A stretch of 64,000 nt of DNA from assembly GCA_964574335.1 (NCBI GenBank), contig CAZNNH010000002.1:40249-104248 (forward strand), given 5' to 3'. The position numbers were made by a program, and so were the translations under genes. This document shows positions 60,067 to 64,000 of this stretch, in pieces (positions within the stretch are counted from its first letter, which is position 1; each line of letters starts with the position of its first letter). The DNA comes from CAZNNH01 sp964574335 (lineage in GTDB: Bacteria > Acidobacteriota > Vicinamibacteria > Fen-336). The notes under the pieces are model-generated. The model ran no database searches and was not told the DNA's origin. It was given only the letters and a program-made list of their open reading frames with translations.

Positions 60067-61067
60067 ATGGTTACTGGAGCGCGCCAGCCCGACCTGCTGC
60101 TGGCCCGGATGGGCTGCCTGGCCGACCCCACCCGGCTGCGGCTGCTGCGGCTCCTGGAGCGCCACGAGCTGGGGGTGGCCGAGATGTGCGACGTGCTCAG
60201 GCTTCCCCAGTCGACGGTCAGCCGCCACCTCAAGGTGCTCGCCGACCTGGGCTTCCTGCGAAACCGCACCCAGCGCACCACCCACCTTTATCAGATGACC
60301 AAGGGCGAGCTGGACCCGGCGGCGCGCCGGCTCTGGCAGCTCTCCCGGGAGGAGACCGAGAGCTGGGCCACCCTCCAGCAGGACCAGCTCCGGCTGCTCC
60401 GCCACATCGATCACCGCGGTCGCGAGACGAAGAGGTTCTTCGCCGGCGCCGCCGGGCGATGGGATCACCTCCGCTCGGAGCTGTTCGGCGAGTCGTTCGA
60501 GGCCGCCGCCCTGGCCGCGATGGTCCCCGCCGACTGGGTGGTCGCCGACCTCGGCTGCGGCACCGGCCCGATCTGCGCTCGCCTCTCGCCCCAGGTCCGC
60601 CGGGTGATCGGCGTCGATCAGTCTTCGGCCATGCTGAGGGCCGCCCGGCGACGCCTGGAGGGGCTCGGCAACGTGGAGCTCCGTCAGGGCGATCTCGAGG
60701 CGCTGCCGATCGCCGACCGAGAGTGTGACGCCGCGGTCCTGCTGCTGGTGCTCGGCTACGTCCCCGACCCTCGGCCGGTGATCTCCGAGATGGCGCGGAT
60801 CCTGAAGCCGGGTGGGGCCGCCGTGGTCGTGGACGTGACCCGCCACGACGACGAGGAGTTCCGACGTCGGACCGGCCAGCAGGGGCTCGGATTCGACGAG
60901 GAGACCGTGACCGGGCGGCTCGGCGAGGCGGGGCTCGGGGGGGTCCGCTTCCGTCCCCTTCCGCCGGCGCCTCGGGCCAAGGCCCCGGCCCTGTTCCTGG
61001 CTTCGGCCCGCGCGCCAGCGTCCGCCGAAGCCGATCCTTTCCCTACGATAGCGAAGGAGAGAACGCG

Positions 61068-61071
<4 letters not shown>
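60067..61071 (+). CDS. ArsR-type regulator fused to SAM-methyltransferase domain (SahR-like)
   Basis: A 334-residue protein. Residues 8-95 are an ArsR winged helix (ADPTRLRLLRLLERHELGVAEMCDVLRLPQSTVSRHLKVLADLGFLRNRTQRTTHLY). Residues about 140-300 are a class I methyltransferase fold (VVADLGCGTGPICARLSPQVRRVIGVDQSSAMLRAA, RQGDLEALPIADRECDAAVLLLVLGYV, LKPGGAAVVVD). This is the architecture of SahR, the repressor of SAH recycling genes that senses S-adenosylhomocysteine. Its TGA overlaps the ATG of ahcY, so regulator and target are coupled. Confidence 0.85.
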
Positions 61072-62540
<1,469 letters not shown>

Positions 62541-62556
62541 CCGGGACTCACCGTCG

Positions 62557-62583
62557 GCCCCTCCTGCCGGTCGCAGGAGGGGC
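62557..62583 (+). terminator. Hairpin terminator after ahcY
   Basis: CCCCTCCTGC (62558-62567), loop CGGTC, GCAGGAGGGG (62573-62582), extended by one G-C pair: an 11-bp perfect stem. No T-run follows, so it may work as a Rho-supported or bidirectional stop; the next gene converges from the other side. Confidence 0.6.
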
Positions 62584-62615
62584 GGCGGGTCCCGCATGCC
62601 GGTACGTTCCCGGGG

Positions 62616-62903
62616 CTATGGCGTGGCGCCGGATCCGACGCCTCCGCCGGTCGCTGGCTTGGCGCCGGCGAAGCGGTTGTACAGCCACGCCACCAGGAAG
62701 CCGCCGATGAAGCCGTCGACGAACCCGTAGACGAGACCCACCAGCGCGCCCAGCACGGAGACCTGGTAGCCGATATAGAAGCGGCCGAGCAGCCGCAGGT
62801 GCTCGCCCCCGCCCCACATCATCACCCACAGCGTCGCCACGAAGAGGCCGCCGCCCCACACCAGCCCCGTGGCGAGCCCAAACGCCGTCTTCTTGAGCTC
62901 CAC
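62616..62903 (-). CDS. Small membrane protein of the 'bacteriophage holin' (superfamily II-like) annotation type
   Basis: A 95-residue protein with two transmembrane helices: MELKKTAFGLATGLVWGGGLFVATLWVMMW and VSVLGALVGLVYGFVDGFIGGFLVAWLYNRFAG, then a Gly-rich tail. Database entries with this pattern are often called bacteriophage holin, but no phage genes are near, so it is probably an ordinary membrane protein. The GTG at 62903 follows GGGGGTGG. Confidence 0.65.
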   Translation of the reverse strand: MELKKTAFGLATGLVWGGGLFVATLWVMMWGGGEHLRLLGRFYIGYQVSVLGALVGLVYGFVDGFIGGFLVAWLYNRFAGAKPATGGGVGSGATP

Positions 62904-63474
62904 GATCCACCCCCAAAGTGAAGGAGTTGCCGAGGGGATGGTACACCCCGGGCCGGCGCTTCTGGACGGCGGCGAGACGATCGGGGCCCGGGCCTGGCGC
63001 GAGGCCCAGCAGGACCTGCACGCCGTGGTGCGCAAGACGGCCATCGCCCCGCCCCCCACTGGGGAGGACGCAGAGGAGCGGAATTTCGTCAAAGGGGCTG
63101 TAACGAAGATCCAAGGCTATGGCGATCGCGCCGTGCGCCCTATCCCTGCCCCTGACTCCCCTTCCGAGATGGACGGCCTGCGCGACGGCTCTCTGGACCG
63201 AAGTGGCGCGAAGACCGACGATCTCGGCGAAGGACGCTTCGAGTCGGGAAGAATCACCCTGGGCCATGGCGATCAGTCGACAACACACTATGTGGAGGGC
63301 GACGGGCGCGAGTATGTCGACGGATCGTTCCCTCTGTTCTTCGTTCTTGAGCGAAGCCATGCTCTATCCGCCGAGCGATCTTCGCTCGGCCGTAGTGCCA
63401 GTTCACGAACTCGGACGCGGTGGGGCGTGGCCCGCAAATGACGGCGCCTGACGCCACCGCGGCGCGGCCGGCAC
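62904..63474. other. 570-base stretch without a supported gene
   Basis: Open frames on both strands (for instance minus 63360 to about 63120, reading LHIVCCRLIAMAQGDSSRLE) have no ribosome site or family motif. Base composition is a little less GC-rich than the neighbouring genes, which could mark a decayed or transferred segment ahead of the toxin-antitoxin pair. Confidence 0.4.
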
Positions 63475-63503
63475 TTGCGTGTATGTCAGACCTGACATAG
63501 AGT
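63475..63503 (+). promoter_or_regulatory. Promoter with palindromic operator for the toxin-antitoxin pair
   Basis: TTGCGT at 63475-63480 and TAGAGT at 63498-63503 are separated by exactly 17 bases. The spacer is filled by the palindrome TATGTCAG-AC-CTGACATA (63482-63499). Autorepression by the antitoxin is the expected arrangement. Confidence 0.65.
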
Positions 63504-63510
63504 GGTCGGG

Positions 63511-63849
63511 GTGAGCCCGAAAGACAAGCCGCTTGCGTGGCTGCACGGGGAGGTGAAGAGCCCGCCGATGGGCCAGGCGGCCCGGATCGAGGCCGGCTAC
63601 CTGCTCCGGGAGCTGCAGCGGGGGGTGGCGCTCGGGATGCCACGTTCGAGGCCGATGCGAAGCGTGGGGCCCAGGTGCCACGAGCTGCGAGTCGTCGACG
63701 AACGAGCCACCTGGCGCATCGTCTACCGAGTGGATCTGGACGCGGTGGTGATCGCCGAGGTCTTCAGCAAGAAGACGGCAAGAACCCCCCGGGGCGTGCT
63801 GGAGGCGTGCCGTAGGAGGCTGGGGGAGTACGACGATGCGGCGAAGTAA
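63511..63849 (+). CDS. HigB/Gp49-like (RelE superfamily) toxin
   Basis: A 112-residue toxin of the phage-derived Gp49/HigB-like family. LAWLHGEVKSPPMGQAARIEAGYLLRELQRG, RPMRSVGPRCHELRVVDERATWRIVYRVD and VVIAEVFSKKTARTPRGVLEACRRRLGEY match the family through its length. It is probably a ribosome-dependent mRNA interferase. The GTG at 63511 is preferred to 63502, since the latter lies inside the -10 hexamer; transcription would then begin at about the start codon (leaderless). It overlaps the antitoxin by 14 bases. Confidence 0.85.
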   Translation: MSPKDKPLAWLHGEVKSPPMGQAARIEAGYLLRELQRGVALGMPRSRPMRSVGPRCHELRVVDERATWRIVYRVDLDAVVIAEVFSKKTARTPRGVLEACRRRLGEYDDAAK

Positions 63850-64000
63850 GAAGCGGAAGCTCGAGAAGAAGGGGTGGAAGGTCGGAACGGCGAAGGAGTT
63901 CCTCGGCCTGTCAGACGAGGAGGCGGCGTACGTCGAGCTGCGGGTTCGTCTGGCCGAGAGCCTGCGGGATCGCCGGAAGCGGAAGAAGCTCACCCAGGCG
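63836..64000 (+). CDS. HTH antitoxin, 5' part (runs off window)
   Basis: ATG at 63836, inside the last codons of the toxin. The 55 visible residues start with a very basic stretch (MRRSKKRKLEKKGWKVGTAK) and continue EFLGLSDEEAAYVELRVRLAESLRDRRKRKKLTQA, which is the start of an XRE-type helix-turn-helix as found in HigA-like antitoxins (R-x-x-K-x-L-T-Q). The remainder is beyond the edge. Confidence 0.8.
   Translation, partial: MRRSKKRKLEKKGWKVGTAKEFLGLSDEEAAYVELRVRLAESLRDRRKRKKLTQA

Noticed and set aside
62616..62903. Prophage remnant implied by a holin-like protein
   Set aside because: No other phage gene, attachment site or composition shift accompanies it; the holin label for this two-helix family is not informative.
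62548..63360. Minus-strand frame upstream of the holin-like gene
   Set aside because: Only part of it reads like protein, no ribosome site or known motif, and its 3' part overlaps the holin-like gene in another frame.

Overview
The window looks like a chromosome segment of a GC-rich Gram-negative bacterium, most likely a member of the Acidobacteriota (perhaps near Thermoanaerobaculia). The pointers are two exported VWA proteins of the 'VWFA-related acidobacterial domain' type (17249-18166 and 27624-29741), a complete lipid A/inner-core LPS operon, an MqnD-type futalosine menaquinone gene, and strong GC bias in all frames. This lineage call is an inference from gene content. I saw no rRNA, tRNA, CRISPR array, intact insertion sequence or prophage.

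Layout. 1-2.3 kb: an exported MEMO1-family protein and a DUF481 outer-membrane protein, bracketed by an imperfect direct repeat. 2.5-5.7 kb: a LEA-type lipoprotein, a decaying stretch with two truncated genes (a SurA-N-like start and the tail of an M48 protease) and a set of 21-bp iterons, then an AAA/DUF4143 ATPase. 5.8-12 kb: a small Cys-rich exported protein, PepD, an ABC_sub_bind receptor, a 48-residue CxxC microprotein, an alpha/beta hydrolase and a YmdB-like phosphodiesterase. 12-15.5 kb: GAF protein, Lon and an Hsp20 translationally coupled to Lon. 15.5-20 kb: FHA-GAF-SpoIIE phosphatase, VWA protein, DUF4126 membrane protein, DapB-like dehydrogenase. 20-30 kb: cNMP/DUF4388 protein, SagB-type dehydrogenase, MqnD, QueG, HAD phosphatase, Rieske protein, large VWA protein, SecG. 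30-33.3 kb: lower glycolysis, transcribed gap, pgk, tpiA. 33.5-35.4 kb: hybrid histidine kinase. 35.5-44.6 kb: a ten-gene LPS operon (waaA, lpxK, lpxL-like, waaF, gmhB, hldE kinase part, nucleotidyltransferase part, waaC-like, an ICMT-like methyltransferase, a membrane SGNH hydrolase), nearly every junction being a 4-base stop/start overlap. 44.6-50 kb: a protease-propeller-barrel fusion, an MFS carrier and a membrane protein that overlap tail to tail. 50-56.7 kb: signalling genes (cNMP-like, REC, PilZ, PAS histidine kinase, sigma54 activator) around an OsmC protein and a peroxiredoxin. 56.8-62.6 kb: CMP-sugar synthetase-like and TylF-like genes, NFACT-R protein, RocD, and a SahR-like regulator coupled to ahcY. 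63.5-64 kb: a HigBA-like toxin-antitoxin pair cut by the window edge.

The most notable item is the peroxiredoxin at 51744-52241. Its frame is interrupted only by a TGA at the exact peroxidatic position (PxxxTxxU), and a 37-nt hairpin with bacterial SECIS geometry follows. I read it as an exported selenocysteine peroxiredoxin, next to an OsmC-type peroxidase. The second is a roughly 100-bp three-hairpin repeat found twice between convergent genes, where it supplies stop codons, with a third partial copy that forms the C-terminus of the SpoIIE phosphatase. Several genes appear to have a -10 element placed so close to the start codon that their mRNAs would be leaderless.
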